Position numbers and translations under genes: made by a program
Part shown: positions 51,631-61,705 of the stretch, in pieces
Layout: every line of letters begins with the position of its first letter
Numbering within the stretch: the first letter of the stretch is position 1
Origin: Candidatus Kapaibacterium sp.
GTDB taxonomy: Bacteria; Bacteroidota; Ignavibacteria; Kapaibacteriales; UBA2268
Assembly: GCA_026418625.1 (NCBI GenBank)
Contig: JAOABA010000056.1
Location: forward strand, 62,001 to 126,000
Direction of reading: 5' to 3'
Length of the DNA: 64,000 nucleotides
Notes under the pieces: model-generated
What the model was told of the DNA's origin: nothing
Seen by the model: only the letters and a program-made list of their open reading frames with translations
Databases searched by the model: none

Positions 51631-51769
51631 AGACTCTTCGCTTATTGAAGTTAGTTTTTATTTAAAGTCATTTTATTTCTTACTAACTCGCTCAATTTAT
51701 AAGTTTTTTGTAACATTTCTTTTGTTAAGTTGTTCTTCAATTATTCTAAAATTCATAATTGAGTAATTT

Positions 51770-54700
51770 ATGATTAAGTATTTTTTTGTTACTTTCGCAT
51801 TGTTGCTTTCATTAAGCAATTCGATGTCTTCAAAAAATTTAGCTTTTATCGAGAACAAAGGGCAATTAATCAACTCTGAAGGACAAATAGCAAAAGAAGT
51901 TAAATTTTATAATAATCAAATCTCACCCGCTGTTTATCTCTCTGACTCACACATTAGCTTTGTTTCATCAAGAACCAAAAATGCTTCCACACGTTTTACT
52001 GACATTAAATTTGGTGTTGATGAGAAGATAAATATAGAAAAACCTGAATTATATAGATTTGATGTCTATTTTGAAGGCTATAACACAAATTCTAAATTAA
52101 TAGCTGATGAACAGCAAAATTTTAAATATAATTATTATCTGTCTCATTGCCCGGATGGAATTGAGAATGTTGGAAACTTTGAAAAAGCAATTTATATGAA
52201 CATTTATCCGAATACTGATTTTGTTATTAATTTCAAAGATAATATTCTACAAAGAGAATTTCTATTAGAAAACATAAAAACAATCAATGATATCAAGTTA
52301 AGATTTGAAGGAATTCAAGGGATTGAAATAATTAGCAGAAATACAATTAAGATAATAATTCCAAACGATGAAATAATCCTAAAACTTCCTGATTTTTTTG
52401 TTATTGATGAAAACAAGCACAAAACACCAATTGAATATGGTATTTCTGTTCAAGAAAAAACTATTTCATTTTTTGAAGGAAAAAATGCTAATGCATTTTT
52501 AGACCTTCCTTCGATGGAATGGTCAACCTATGCCGGAGGGGTTGGGGAAGATAAGATTATGTCAGCACAGTTTGATAATTTCGGAAATATTATTGCTGCA
52601 GGTTTTTCTTATAGTTCCAATTTTCCAACGACACCCGGTGTATGGCAAGAGCAGTTATCCGGACCTACTGATATCATTATTATGAAATTTACGAATAGCG
52701 GTGAAATCATCTGGAGCACATTTTTTGGTTCGCTCGGTTTGGAGTATGCAAATGCCTTAAAAGCAGATAAAATTAATAATTATTGGATAGTTGGTGAATG
52801 CAGAAATGATTTATTCCCTGTAACTAATGATGCATTTCAAAAAAATTATATTGGTGGCACAGCTGATGGAATAATAATCAAATTGAGCGATCAGGGCAAA
52901 AGACTCTATGCTACATACTACGGCGGTTCGAATTACGACACTTTTTCCTCACTGGCTTTCGACTCGAAAAATAATCTCTGGTTGGCTACAAGGACTAATA
53001 GTAGGGTTTTCCCTTGCACTCCTGACGCCATCAAATCAAATCTTGATGGTGAATACGATGGTGTAATAATTCAAATGACAAATGATGGTAAACAGCTATA
53101 TTCAACCTATTTCGGTGGTGAATATGACGACTTTTATGAAAGCCTTGTAGTTGATTCCGAGGATAATGTCATTGTATCAGGTTATTCAAGCAGCCCTAAT
53201 TATTTTACTACTTCAGATGCTTATCAAAAAACTCTCAAGGAATATTATGATGCTGTCTTGACAAAATTTTCGAAAGATAAAAAAGTGATTTGGTCAACTT
53301 TCTTCGGTGGCTCAGGTTATGATTATGGGAGCAATATAGCAATTGATGTAGATGATAATTTATTTATCCACGGTTACACTTCGAGCACTAATCTACCAAG
53401 CTCAGCAAATGTCTATCAGTCAAAATATGGGGGTGGAGTTTCTGACTGCTTCCTTGCAAAATTCAAAAATTCAGGTAATTTAGAATGGGTTACTTATGTT
53501 GGAGGCTCAGGTTACGAGGGTGAAGCATCAATTATTTACACACAATTTGGAAATGTTGTTTGCTCAAAAAATGGTAAAATAGCTATCGCTGCACGAACTC
53601 TTAGCAATGATTTGAAAACAACTCCCGATGCATTTCAGAAAAATGCTCAAGGAGGACTTGACGCTTTCTTTGGAATTTTTAATCCTGATGGCACTGCCTC
53701 TACTGTTTCATATCTCGGTGGTTCTAAGGGTGATAATGCTTTTGATATTGATATCTTTCAAGACAGTGTAATTATCATTGCTGGAATAACTGAGAGTCTC
53801 GATTTCCCTTTGAAAAATGCATTTCAATCTATTCAAGGTGGTGGGATAGATGGTTTTATCATTAAGTTCGGGAATAAATCAGATTGCCCTTATCCTGCGT
53901 TTGATTATAAAGATTTCAGAAACATTAAGCAATTGAATTTTAGCGGGTTTGCCCACCAAAAAGATAACATTATTAGATTAACAAAAACAAAAACAAATGA
54001 AGCCGGTGCAGTTTGGTTTAATCAGAAACTACCTCTTCAATATGGTTTTTCGACAAATTTTTCATTCAAGTTCAGCGAAGGTTCCAACAACAATTGCAAA
54101 GATAATTCTGAAGAGGGTGCCGATGGTATAGCTTTGGTCATTCATAATTCAAACCCTTATGCTATTGGTTGGTCCGGTGGAGGTCTTGGTTATGACGGAA
54201 TAAAAAATAGCCTTGCTATTGAATTTGACACTTTTTCAAATGATTCAACTCAACTGGAGAACCTCTTTGACCCTAATGGTAATCATATTGCAGTTCAATG
54301 TAATGGAATAAATGAAAATACATCAAAGCACCTTCAGGGAATAAATTTAGCAATGAATAGTAATATTCCGGTTATCCGTTCTAACGGAAGAACCTACTAT
54401 GTTTCAATAAGTTATAATCCGAAAACAAAAACATTGATTGTCTATTTTGATTCAACAAACTACTTTAAAAGTCCTGCGATTGTATTGAAAGATTTTGATT
54501 TGTCAAAAAGCATAAGCCTTGATAATAATGCTTCAGCTTATATTGGTATAACTGGAGCAACGGGTTGTGCTTTTCAGAATCAGGATATTCTTAATTGGAA
54601 TTTATGTATTGACCAACCTTTTGTAACCGGAGTTGATGAAAATTATAAAGAATCTGACGAAATATTTCAAATTAGTCCGAATCCAGCTCACGACAGACTC

Positions 54701-54913
54701 ATAATAAGCTCAAAAATGGAGTTAGATGAAAACATTGATATAAAATTAGTTGATATTATTGGAGTAAATCATAACATATTATTCAATCATATCAATGAAA
54801 TCAGTAATAATTCAATGGTGATTGACTTAAAAGACATCCCTGCGGGTTTTTATATTCTTAGAATAACTCAAAAAAATATTTCATTTACGAAGAAGATAAT
54901 TGTAACAAAATAG
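51770..54913 (+). CDS. SBBP-repeat surface protein with L-type-lectin-like domain and T9SS sorting domain
   Basis: Signal peptide then FIENKGQLINSEG; repeated WSTFFGGSGYDYGSNIAIDVDDNLFIHGYTSS-type SBBP units; lectin block GADGIALVIHN...GYDGIKNSLAIEFDTF; C-terminal ISPNPAHDRLIIS. Confidence 0.85.
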   Translation: MIKYFFVTFALLLSLSNSMSSKNLAFIENKGQLINSEGQIAKEVKFYNNQISPAVYLSDSHISFVSSRTKNASTRFTDIKFGVDEKINIEKPELYRFDVYFEGYNTNSKLIADEQQNFKYNYYLSHCPDGIENVGNFEKAIYMNIYPNTDFVINFKDNILQREFLLENIKTINDIKLRFEGIQGIEIISRNTIKIIIPNDEIILKLPDFFVIDENKHKTPIEYGISVQEKTISFFEGKNANAFLDLPSMEWSTYAGGVGEDKIMSAQFDNFGNIIAAGFSYSSNFPTTPGVWQEQLSGPTDIIIMKFTNSGEIIWSTFFGSLGLEYANALKADKINNYWIVGECRNDLFPVTNDAFQKNYIGGTADGIIIKLSDQGKRLYATYYGGSNYDTFSSLAFDSKNNLWLATRTNSRVFPCTPDAIKSNLDGEYDGVIIQMTNDGKQLYSTYFGGEYDDFYESLVVDSEDNVIVSGYSSSPNYFTTSDAYQKTLKEYYDAVLTKFSKDKKVIWSTFFGGSGYDYGSNIAIDVDDNLFIHGYTSSTNLPSSANVYQSKYGGGVSDCFLAKFKNSGNLEWVTYVGGSGYEGEASIIYTQFGNVVCSKNGKIAIAARTLSNDLKTTPDAFQKNAQGGLDAFFGIFNPDGTASTVSYLGGSKGDNAFDIDIFQDSVIIIAGITESLDFPLKNAFQSIQGGGIDGFIIKFGNKSDCPYPAFDYKDFRNIKQLNFSGFAHQKDNIIRLTKTKTNEAGAVWFNQKLPLQYGFSTNFSFKFSEGSNNNCKDNSEEGADGIALVIHNSNPYAIGWSGGGLGYDGIKNSLAIEFDTFSNDSTQLENLFDPNGNHIAVQCNGINENTSKHLQGINLAMNSNIPVIRSNGRTYYVSISYNPKTKTLIVYFDSTNYFKSPAIVLKDFDLSKSISLDNNASAYIGITGATGCAFQNQDILNWNLCIDQPFVTGVDENYKESDEIFQISPNPAHDRLIISSKMELDENIDIKLVDIIGVNHNILFNHINEISNNSMVIDLKDIPAGFYILRITQKNISFTKKIIVTK

Positions 54914-54985
54914 CTTTTTTAGTTTTAATTAAATGTTAATTTGTTCAAATTTTTATAAATTTGATTTTTGTTACAATTTACTATT

Positions 54986-57900
54986 ATGAAAATGAATTTA
55001 AATCTTTTCAAAGTGATAAGAAAAATTTTCTATATATCATTAATCTTAATTTTAATCGGAACAGCAGAATCTAAGTCTCAGGAAAATTTCGATAGCAAAG
55101 GGAAAGATTTCTGGCTGACTTTCCTGCCCAACTATCATAATAATAAATTTTCGAGCTCAGAACAAAGAAGATATGGTGACTCATTATATATTTTTATTAC
55201 TTCTGAAACACCGACTCGTGGAATAATAGAATATAGAGACATTAATAAAAGAAATTATACACATAACTTTACTATTACTAATCCTGCTGAGGTTTATACA
55301 TTCAAAGTAAGTTTCTATGATATCGAACTTGTTGGACAGAATGACAGTGGTAATGAAGATTTATTCCAAGATCAAAGTCAAACAGTTGTTAAACAATCCT
55401 TTCATATTACATCAGATGATGACATTACAGTTTATGCATTAAACCAAGCGGTAACAACGAGTGATGCTTTTTTGGTTTTGCCTACTGATGTTCTTGGTAA
55501 AAACTATTTTGTAATGGCTTATAATAGCGATGGGAGTAATTTCCTTCAGAAAATTTCTTGGACACCGTCACAATTTGGAATTGTTGCTACCGAAGACAAT
55601 ACTGACGTTCAGATTATACCATCATCGCCTACGCATAAAACTCAGATGAATATTCAGAATATTAAATTAAACAAGGGAGATGTATATTTTGTTCAATCAT
55701 TAATTAGGGAAAACAACCCTTATAACGATTTAACTGGAACGGAAATTATTTCCTCAAATCCAGTTGCTGTATTTTCCGGTCATCAAAGGGCAAAAATACC
55801 TTACAATCTTGTTGGTGAATCTTTTTCTAGAGATTGTATTATTGAGCAATTGCCACCTGTTAAGGTATGGGGCAAAAATGCTTTGCTTGTTCCTTATTCT
55901 CAACCTACAGGAATAACGCTTCAAGGAAGTGATTTATTCAGAATTTTAGCTGCTTACGATAGCACACAAATATTTATTAACGGTGGTTTAATTACTACAT
56001 TAAACCGTGGTGAATTTTATGAAGGGGAGTTGAGGAATTCCGGTTCTGTTACTGCAACAAATCCAGTTCTTGTTGCACAATTCAAAAAAACATCTGCAGA
56101 TGCACCTCAACTGAAACTTAGTGACCCATTTATGATGATTATTCCACCGAAGGAACAATTTTTGAAATCCTGCCGTGTGATAAATGCTCAAGCATATGAA
56201 CTCAGTTCTGAAATGACTTACGATAAAGTTTATCTTGAGCATTATATTATTATTGTCTCACAGGATAATTTTATCCAAACAGTCAAACTCGATAATCAAC
56301 CTGTTCCTGTGAGTGCATTTATGCCTATTTCCGGTTCTGGATATTCTTATGCGAATATGAGGGTAGATGAAGGAGTCCATACAATTCAATCTGATGAACC
56401 TGTCGGTGTGTATGTTTATGGTTATGGATATGCTAATTCTTATGGATATATCGGCGGAATGGGATTTAAACCAAATGAATATCAACCCCCGGAAATAACA
56501 GCAGTAGATTCGTGTTATAAGGTTTCAGGAGTTGCTTCATCTTACACTGGGAATGATTCCGGGCTTGGTGAAGTAAAATCCGAAAACGAAAATAATGTTA
56601 CCGTTACCATAGAAAATTTCAAACCCTATAAGAAAAATGTTGCTTTCTCTGCCCGTTTGAATGATATTAGGCAGGATGGTTATTTCAAAATAACTGCTGT
56701 GGATTCAACCGGTCTATCAACAACAAAGGAATTTTATATTCCCGGCTTTACTGTTGCCTTAATTGGAAATGAAATGACTGACACTTTAAGGGTTTTTCAA
56801 TACAATTTGAAAAAAGGAGATGTAATTTGCTTCACTGTCCCAGTCAAAAATTACGGAACAAAATTTGTTCATACTATAAATTCTTACTTTTTCAATAAGC
56901 CAGGTTTTACGATTACATCAAATAATAAAGTCTTGTTCCCAAATGATGTTGATTCTATAAAAATATGCTACACAGCCTCATCAGACGATGCATTAATTGA
57001 TACTTTAGTAATAAATTCCTACTGCGGAAACAGAAATATTTTGATAGTAAGAATAAATAGTTCTCGTTGCGATCCAAGAGAATTTAATTATTCTGATTTT
57101 TCTAACCCCCAAAGAATATTTTTTGCTGGATCCTCAAAATTATCAGATAAATATCTAAGGCTTACTCCAGCCGCTGTTAATCAAAGTGGAGCTGTATGGT
57201 ATACAACCAAAGTGCCTGTAAAGAGTGGTTTTTATACTAAATTCAAATTCAGGTTTACCGAAGGAAACAATAACAATTGCAATGATGGTTCTCTTCCCGG
57301 AGCTGATGGCATTGCATTTGTGATACAAAATACAAGTCCGATGATTTCCGGTGGCCTTGGCGGAGGAATCGGATATGATGGTTTAGAAAATTCAATAGCT
57401 ATCGAATTTGATACTTTTTCGAATGACTCAACCCAAATTGAAAACTTATTCGACCCAAACGGCAATCATATTGCTATTCAATCAAGGGGAAAGCTTGCGA
57501 ATTCATCAAGACACACAAAAGAAAATACATTAGCTCTATTGAAAAATGTAATTTCTATTAGAGCAGATGGAACAATATATTATGCTATGATTGACTATAA
57601 TATCGAAAGAAATAAAATCAGGGTTTTTCTTGATACAGTGGATATAATGACGAAACCCATTCTTGTTGCTGAAAATGTAAAACTCGAAGAATTACTAAAT
57701 CTTGAGAATGGAACAAATGCTTGGGTTGGTTTTACATCTGCTACAGGTTGTGCTTTTGAAAATCACGATATTTTAAGTTGGTATCTCTGTCCCGCAAAAG
57801 AAGGGCAAACTCTTGATTTAGATGAAAAACAAATATCTGATTTTAATAATTTTGAATTAGAATGTTCACCTAATCCTTTTTATGATAAAATCAAAATTTC

Positions 57901-58108
57901 ATATTATGTTCCTAATCTTTCACATTTGTCAATAAGCATTTTTGATGCCCTTGGCAGAGAGGTTTCGTCATTACATAATGATATTCAAACGTCGGGTTAT
58001 CATAATATATATTGGTCTCCGGAAACCAATATACAAAGTGGTATCTATTTCTTAAAGCTTAAATCAGGAAACAATATTTTAACTGAAAAACTTATTTATT
58101 TAAGATAG
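54986..58108 (+). CDS. IgGFc-binding-protein-like N-terminal region + L-type-lectin-like domain + T9SS sorting domain
   Basis: SKGKDFWLTFLPNYH...ITSDDDITVYALNQAVTTSDAFLVLPTDVLGKNYFVMAY; lectin block GADGIAFVIQN...GYDGLENSIAIEFDTF; C-terminal CSPNPFYDKIKISYYV...GIYFLKLKSGNNILTEKLIYLR. Confidence 0.85.
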   Translation: MKMNLNLFKVIRKIFYISLILILIGTAESKSQENFDSKGKDFWLTFLPNYHNNKFSSSEQRRYGDSLYIFITSETPTRGIIEYRDINKRNYTHNFTITNPAEVYTFKVSFYDIELVGQNDSGNEDLFQDQSQTVVKQSFHITSDDDITVYALNQAVTTSDAFLVLPTDVLGKNYFVMAYNSDGSNFLQKISWTPSQFGIVATEDNTDVQIIPSSPTHKTQMNIQNIKLNKGDVYFVQSLIRENNPYNDLTGTEIISSNPVAVFSGHQRAKIPYNLVGESFSRDCIIEQLPPVKVWGKNALLVPYSQPTGITLQGSDLFRILAAYDSTQIFINGGLITTLNRGEFYEGELRNSGSVTATNPVLVAQFKKTSADAPQLKLSDPFMMIIPPKEQFLKSCRVINAQAYELSSEMTYDKVYLEHYIIIVSQDNFIQTVKLDNQPVPVSAFMPISGSGYSYANMRVDEGVHTIQSDEPVGVYVYGYGYANSYGYIGGMGFKPNEYQPPEITAVDSCYKVSGVASSYTGNDSGLGEVKSENENNVTVTIENFKPYKKNVAFSARLNDIRQDGYFKITAVDSTGLSTTKEFYIPGFTVALIGNEMTDTLRVFQYNLKKGDVICFTVPVKNYGTKFVHTINSYFFNKPGFTITSNNKVLFPNDVDSIKICYTASSDDALIDTLVINSYCGNRNILIVRINSSRCDPREFNYSDFSNPQRIFFAGSSKLSDKYLRLTPAAVNQSGAVWYTTKVPVKSGFYTKFKFRFTEGNNNNCNDGSLPGADGIAFVIQNTSPMISGGLGGGIGYDGLENSIAIEFDTFSNDSTQIENLFDPNGNHIAIQSRGKLANSSRHTKENTLALLKNVISIRADGTIYYAMIDYNIERNKIRVFLDTVDIMTKPILVAENVKLEELLNLENGTNAWVGFTSATGCAFENHDILSWYLCPAKEGQTLDLDEKQISDFNNFELECSPNPFYDKIKISYYVPNLSHLSISIFDALGREVSSLHNDIQTSGYHNIYWSPETNIQSGIYFLKLKSGNNILTEKLIYLR

Positions 58109-58252
58109 TTAAGACTTTAATATAAATTTTCTTTAGTTTAAAAAAAAATATTTTTATTTATAACTAAATTATTTTATATTAACATTCATAGTTTTTTGAT
58201 TTTAATAAATTTAATTAATTATTTACCAACCATAAAAAGGAGTATATTAGCA

Positions 58253-58555
58253 ATGGAAAACATAGAGATATTTTCCGACCAAGATATTGGTATGATTGCA
58301 AAAAGGTTTAAAACACTATCCGAAGCCTCACGATTAAAAATAATAAAAGCTCTGCAAAACGGTGAAAAATGCGTAACAGATATAATCAAGATTACTGGTC
58401 TGCTTCAGGCAAATGTATCAAAACAATTAAAAATTTTGGAAAATGACGGTATTGTAACCTGTCGCCCTGCTGGATTACAAAGATTTTACAAAATTTCAGA
58501 TCCAATCGTCTTTCAGATTTGTCAAGAAGTATGTCAATCAAAGAAAACTAATTAA
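58253..58555 (+). CDS. ArsR-family winged-helix transcriptional regulator
   Basis: KRFKTLSEASRLKIIKALQNGEKCVTDIIKITGLLQANVSKQLKILENDGIVTCRPAGLQRFYKI; ATG at 58253 with aaaagga upstream. Confidence 0.88.
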   Translation: MENIEIFSDQDIGMIAKRFKTLSEASRLKIIKALQNGEKCVTDIIKITGLLQANVSKQLKILENDGIVTCRPAGLQRFYKISDPIVFQICQEVCQSKKTN

Positions 58556-58561
58556 TGTTCG

Positions 58562-59296
58562 GTGAAATCGTTTTTTAATAAAGTTCGGTTTCTTTTTAAA
58601 ACAATCGGATTGGTTTTAATAACTGTTTATGACTCGATAATAGTCCTTTTTAATACTTTTTTTAATTCAAAAAAATATAGCTTTTTTGAGCATTCAAGAA
58701 AATGGTCAAGAAGATTACTAAAATTTAGTGGCGTAAAGCTTAACATTATCGGTTTAGATAATGTCAATACTAATCAAACTTATATTTTTATTTCCAACCA
58801 CAGCAGCTTGTTTGACATACCTGTTCTTTTTCTCTCAATCCCCGTAAATGCAAGAATAATATACAAAAAGGAACTTGAGAAAATTCCTGTGTTTGGATAT
58901 ATGCTCAAGAAATCACCTCTGATACCTGTTCAACGAGAAGATCCTCGCAAAGCCTTCGAAAGCATACAACAATCAATAGATTCAATCAAAGAGGATGTTT
59001 CCGTTATCATATTTCCCGAGGGGACACGTTCCCGAAGCGGTGAACTTGGGGAATTCCGAAGAGGTGCTTTTAACCTTGCAACTCGCTCTGGTAAGCTCAT
59101 CATTCCCATAACAATAATTGGAACAAATAGAATCATACCCAAAGGCAAATTAAGTATTAGCACGGGTGAGGTAACTGTTATTTTCAGCCCACCTATAAAA
59201 CCACCTCAGAACCCCACAGCAAAAGAAGAAAAAGAGATGATGAAACTAACCAGAAACATTATTGCAATGAATTTAAGTTCAGAAACGTCAAAATAA
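58562..59296 (+). CDS. plsC: 1-acyl-sn-glycerol-3-phosphate acyltransferase
   Basis: SNHSSLFDIPVLF (NHX4D) and IIFPEGTRSRSGELGEFRRGAFNLA; GTG start. Confidence 0.92.
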   Translation: MKSFFNKVRFLFKTIGLVLITVYDSIIVLFNTFFNSKKYSFFEHSRKWSRRLLKFSGVKLNIIGLDNVNTNQTYIFISNHSSLFDIPVLFLSIPVNARIIYKKELEKIPVFGYMLKKSPLIPVQREDPRKAFESIQQSIDSIKEDVSVIIFPEGTRSRSGELGEFRRGAFNLATRSGKLIIPITIIGTNRIIPKGKLSISTGEVTVIFSPPIKPPQNPTAKEEKEMMKLTRNIIAMNLSSETSK

Positions 59297-59340
59297 TTTG
59301 TTAAAATCAAAAAAAGAACTTAATTTTGTGTTTCTATTAA

Positions 59341-59413
59341 GGTCAGGTAGCTCAGTTGGTAGAGCAGTGGACTGAAAATCCACGTGTCGGCGGTTCAATT
59401 CCGTCCCTGACCA
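59341..59413 (+). tRNA. tRNA-Phe (anticodon GAA)
   Basis: Cloverleaf: GGTCAGG...CCTGACC acceptor pair, GCTCAGTTGGTAGAGC D-arm, GTGGACTGAAAATCCAC anticodon arm (GAA), GGTTCAATTCC T-arm; CCA not encoded. Confidence 0.96.
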
Positions 59414-59426
59414 CAAAGCAAAACAT

Positions 59427-59460
59427 AACCCCTTGTAAAATCAAAAATTTACAAGGGGTT
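59427..59460. terminator. Stem-loop terminator between tRNA-Phe and mtaB
   Basis: aaccccttgtaaa-atcaaaaa-tttacaaggggtt, 13-bp perfect stem. Confidence 0.7.
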
Positions 59461-59547
59461 AAATTTATCAGGTGGCAAATAAGAAATTAACATACTAACT
59501 CGTCAAGCTCAGTCCTGACTTTTTAGTTCTGAATAGGATTGATTTTT

Positions 59548-60888
59548 TTAGCTTTTTCTTTCAGCTATTACAAATTCGCCTTGAATTTCCTTAAGAAGAA
59601 CTTTAATAGGTGTTCCTCTGAAAGAATTGCTCGATTCTGAATAATTCGGAATAACTTCTTCCTTATTTTTGTCAATTTCGATTATCAGTTTAGTTTTCAC
59701 ATAATTTTCAGTCCAGCCAGAAAGGACTTTTTGATTTTTATCAAATTCTTCGGGTAGGAGCGTTTTAATCTTATTCAATTGAGAAGCATAAAATTGTTTT
59801 CTTTTTTTATCTGATAAATCCCTCAAAGCAATTGTTCTTGATTTTCTTACATCAACTGGAACTATGCCTTTAAAATCTGCGGCAGGAGTATTGGCTCTTT
59901 CGGAATAAGTAAAAGAGTGGAGATAAGAAACGGGCAATTTTTCAAGCAATTTGTAGGTCTCATTAAAATGTTCGTCGGTTTCGCCGGGGAAGCCAGAAAT
60001 TACATCAACACCAATGCAGCAATCCGGGATTTTTTCTTTGATTGAATAGATGAGATTCTCAAAATACTCAGCTTTATACCTTCTTTTCATTAGCTTTAAT
60101 ATTTCTGGTGAGCCGCTTTGTAATGGTATATGAAAATGATGGCAAAAAGTTTCGGATTTAGAGATAATATCAATTATTTCTGGTTTGAGTAAATTAGGTT
60201 CTATTGATGATATTCTGAACCTTTGTTTTAAATTTGCTTGATCTATAAATTTAACCAAATCAAGGAAATTTTCACCAGTTGGAGAGAGATACTCACCCAG
60301 ATTCACACCAGAAAGAACTATTTCGTAATAGTCAGTATCATTGAGCTCAAGAAGTTTAGTTTTCAGTTCTTCGAAGGGCATACTCCTGCTATTACCACGT
60401 GCCTTAGGGATTGTGCAATAAGTGCAGACATAATCACAGCCGTCCTGAATTTTAAGTGTTAATCTCGTATGGCTTTCATTATCTTCTGAACAAGCAGTAT
60501 GAAAGGGTAAATCTTCGAGATCGGAAACAAATATATCTGGTTTGCTTCTTTTACTTTTTGATTCAATATAATTTACTACATTGAATTTTTCTTTTGTGCC
60601 AAAAATTGCATCAACTCCGTCAATTTGAGCAATTTCACCGGGTTTCAATTGAGCATAGCAACCTAAAACACAAATTAAAGCCTCTGGATTGGTTCTTAAA
60701 GCCCTACGAATGATCTTTCTTGCATCACTGTCTGCATTATTAGTTACAGAACAAGTATTTATTATAACAGCGTCAGATTTTTCTCCGAATTCGACAGAGG
60801 TGTGCCCTTTCTTCTCAAGCTTCTGTTGGATTGTTGCTATCTCAGAGAAATTTACTTTACAGCCTATGTTATAATAACTTATTTTCAA
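59548..60888 (-). CDS. mtaB: tRNA (t6A37) methylthiotransferase MtaB-like
   Basis: YYNIGCKVNFSE; NTCSVTNNADSDARKIIRRA; radical SAM CDYVCTYCTIPKARGNSRS; ISGFPGETDEHF. Confidence 0.9.
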   Translation of the reverse strand: MKISYYNIGCKVNFSEIATIQQKLEKKGHTSVEFGEKSDAVIINTCSVTNNADSDARKIIRRALRTNPEALICVLGCYAQLKPGEIAQIDGVDAIFGTKEKFNVVNYIESKSKRSKPDIFVSDLEDLPFHTACSEDNESHTRLTLKIQDGCDYVCTYCTIPKARGNSRSMPFEELKTKLLELNDTDYYEIVLSGVNLGEYLSPTGENFLDLVKFIDQANLKQRFRISSIEPNLLKPEIIDIISKSETFCHHFHIPLQSGSPEILKLMKRRYKAEYFENLIYSIKEKIPDCCIGVDVISGFPGETDEHFNETYKLLEKLPVSYLHSFTYSERANTPAADFKGIVPVDVRKSRTIALRDLSDKKRKQFYASQLNKIKTLLPEEFDKNQKVLSGWTENYVKTKLIIEIDKNKEEVIPNYSESSNSFRGTPIKVLLKEIQGEFVIAERKS

Positions 60889-60969
60889 ATTTAATCTTTG
60901 ATTAAAATTAATGTTAAACGAAATAATGGCTTAAATATTAAGTATTATAAGAACTTAATAAAATACTTA

Positions 60970-61644
60970 TTAGTTATTTTTTAGTTTATTTTTAAATACT
61001 TTCTTGAATTTTTCATATTTAGGATTGATTACTAAAGCACAGTAACCTTGATTTGGATTATTCTTGAAATAATTATGATGGTAATCCTCTGCAACATAGA
61101 ATTTCTTAAATTCAGTAACTTCGGTAACGATTGGCTTATCAAAAATTTTTTCTTTTTCAATCAAAGAAATATATTTTTCAGCAGCTTTTTTTTGATCTTC
61201 ATTATGATAAAAAATAGCAGATCGGTATTGTGTACCGACGTCATTACCCTGACGGTTAAGCGAAGTTGGGTCGTGCGTTTTAAAAAATACCTCGAGCAAT
61301 TCATCATAAGATATTATGTTGGGATTAAACGTAATTTGGACGACTTCTGCGTGACCAGTATTTCCAGTGCAAACCTGCTCGTAAGTTGGATTTTCCGTTT
61401 TTCCCCCTGAATAACCGGGAAGAGCTGAATAAACACCATTCAATTCATTGAATATCGCTTCGGAACACCAAAAGCAACCCGATCCAAAAGTTGCTAATTC
61501 TTTTGTTGTATCATTTATCATATTATTTTCACTCTTATTAATTATTAATTTATTTGTAGTTTTCTGGCAGGATACAATAGTCAATTGTATCACAGACAGA
61601 AAAATTAACAAAACTAAAAACCTTATATAAAAAAAAATCTTCAT
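60970..61644 (-). CDS. msrA: Peptide-methionine (S)-S-oxide reductase MsrA (secreted/lipoprotein form)
   Basis: [52 protein letters not shown]-terminal signal with IVSCQKT lipobox-like. Confidence 0.93.
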   Translation of the reverse strand: MKIFFYIRFLVLLIFLSVIQLTIVSCQKTTNKLIINKSENNMINDTTKELATFGSGCFWCSEAIFNELNGVYSALPGYSGGKTENPTYEQVCTGNTGHAEVVQITFNPNIISYDELLEVFFKTHDPTSLNRQGNDVGTQYRSAIFYHNEDQKKAAEKYISLIEKEKIFDKPIVTEVTEFKKFYVAEDYHHNYFKNNPNQGYCALVINPKYEKFKKVFKNKLKNN

Positions 61645-61705
61645 CCTGATTTTTGACGAATAAATGCCAAATTAATTCAGGATGAAGATATGTAAGAATA
61701 AAGAA

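Noticed and set aside
52540-53880. Internal repeats in the 1047-aa protein
   Set aside because: These are known-type SBBP protein repeats, diverged at DNA level; not a novel DNA element.
61048-61410. 120-aa plus-strand ORF antisense to msrA
   Set aside because: Low-complexity Phe/Ile composition; msrA on the opposite strand has clear motifs.
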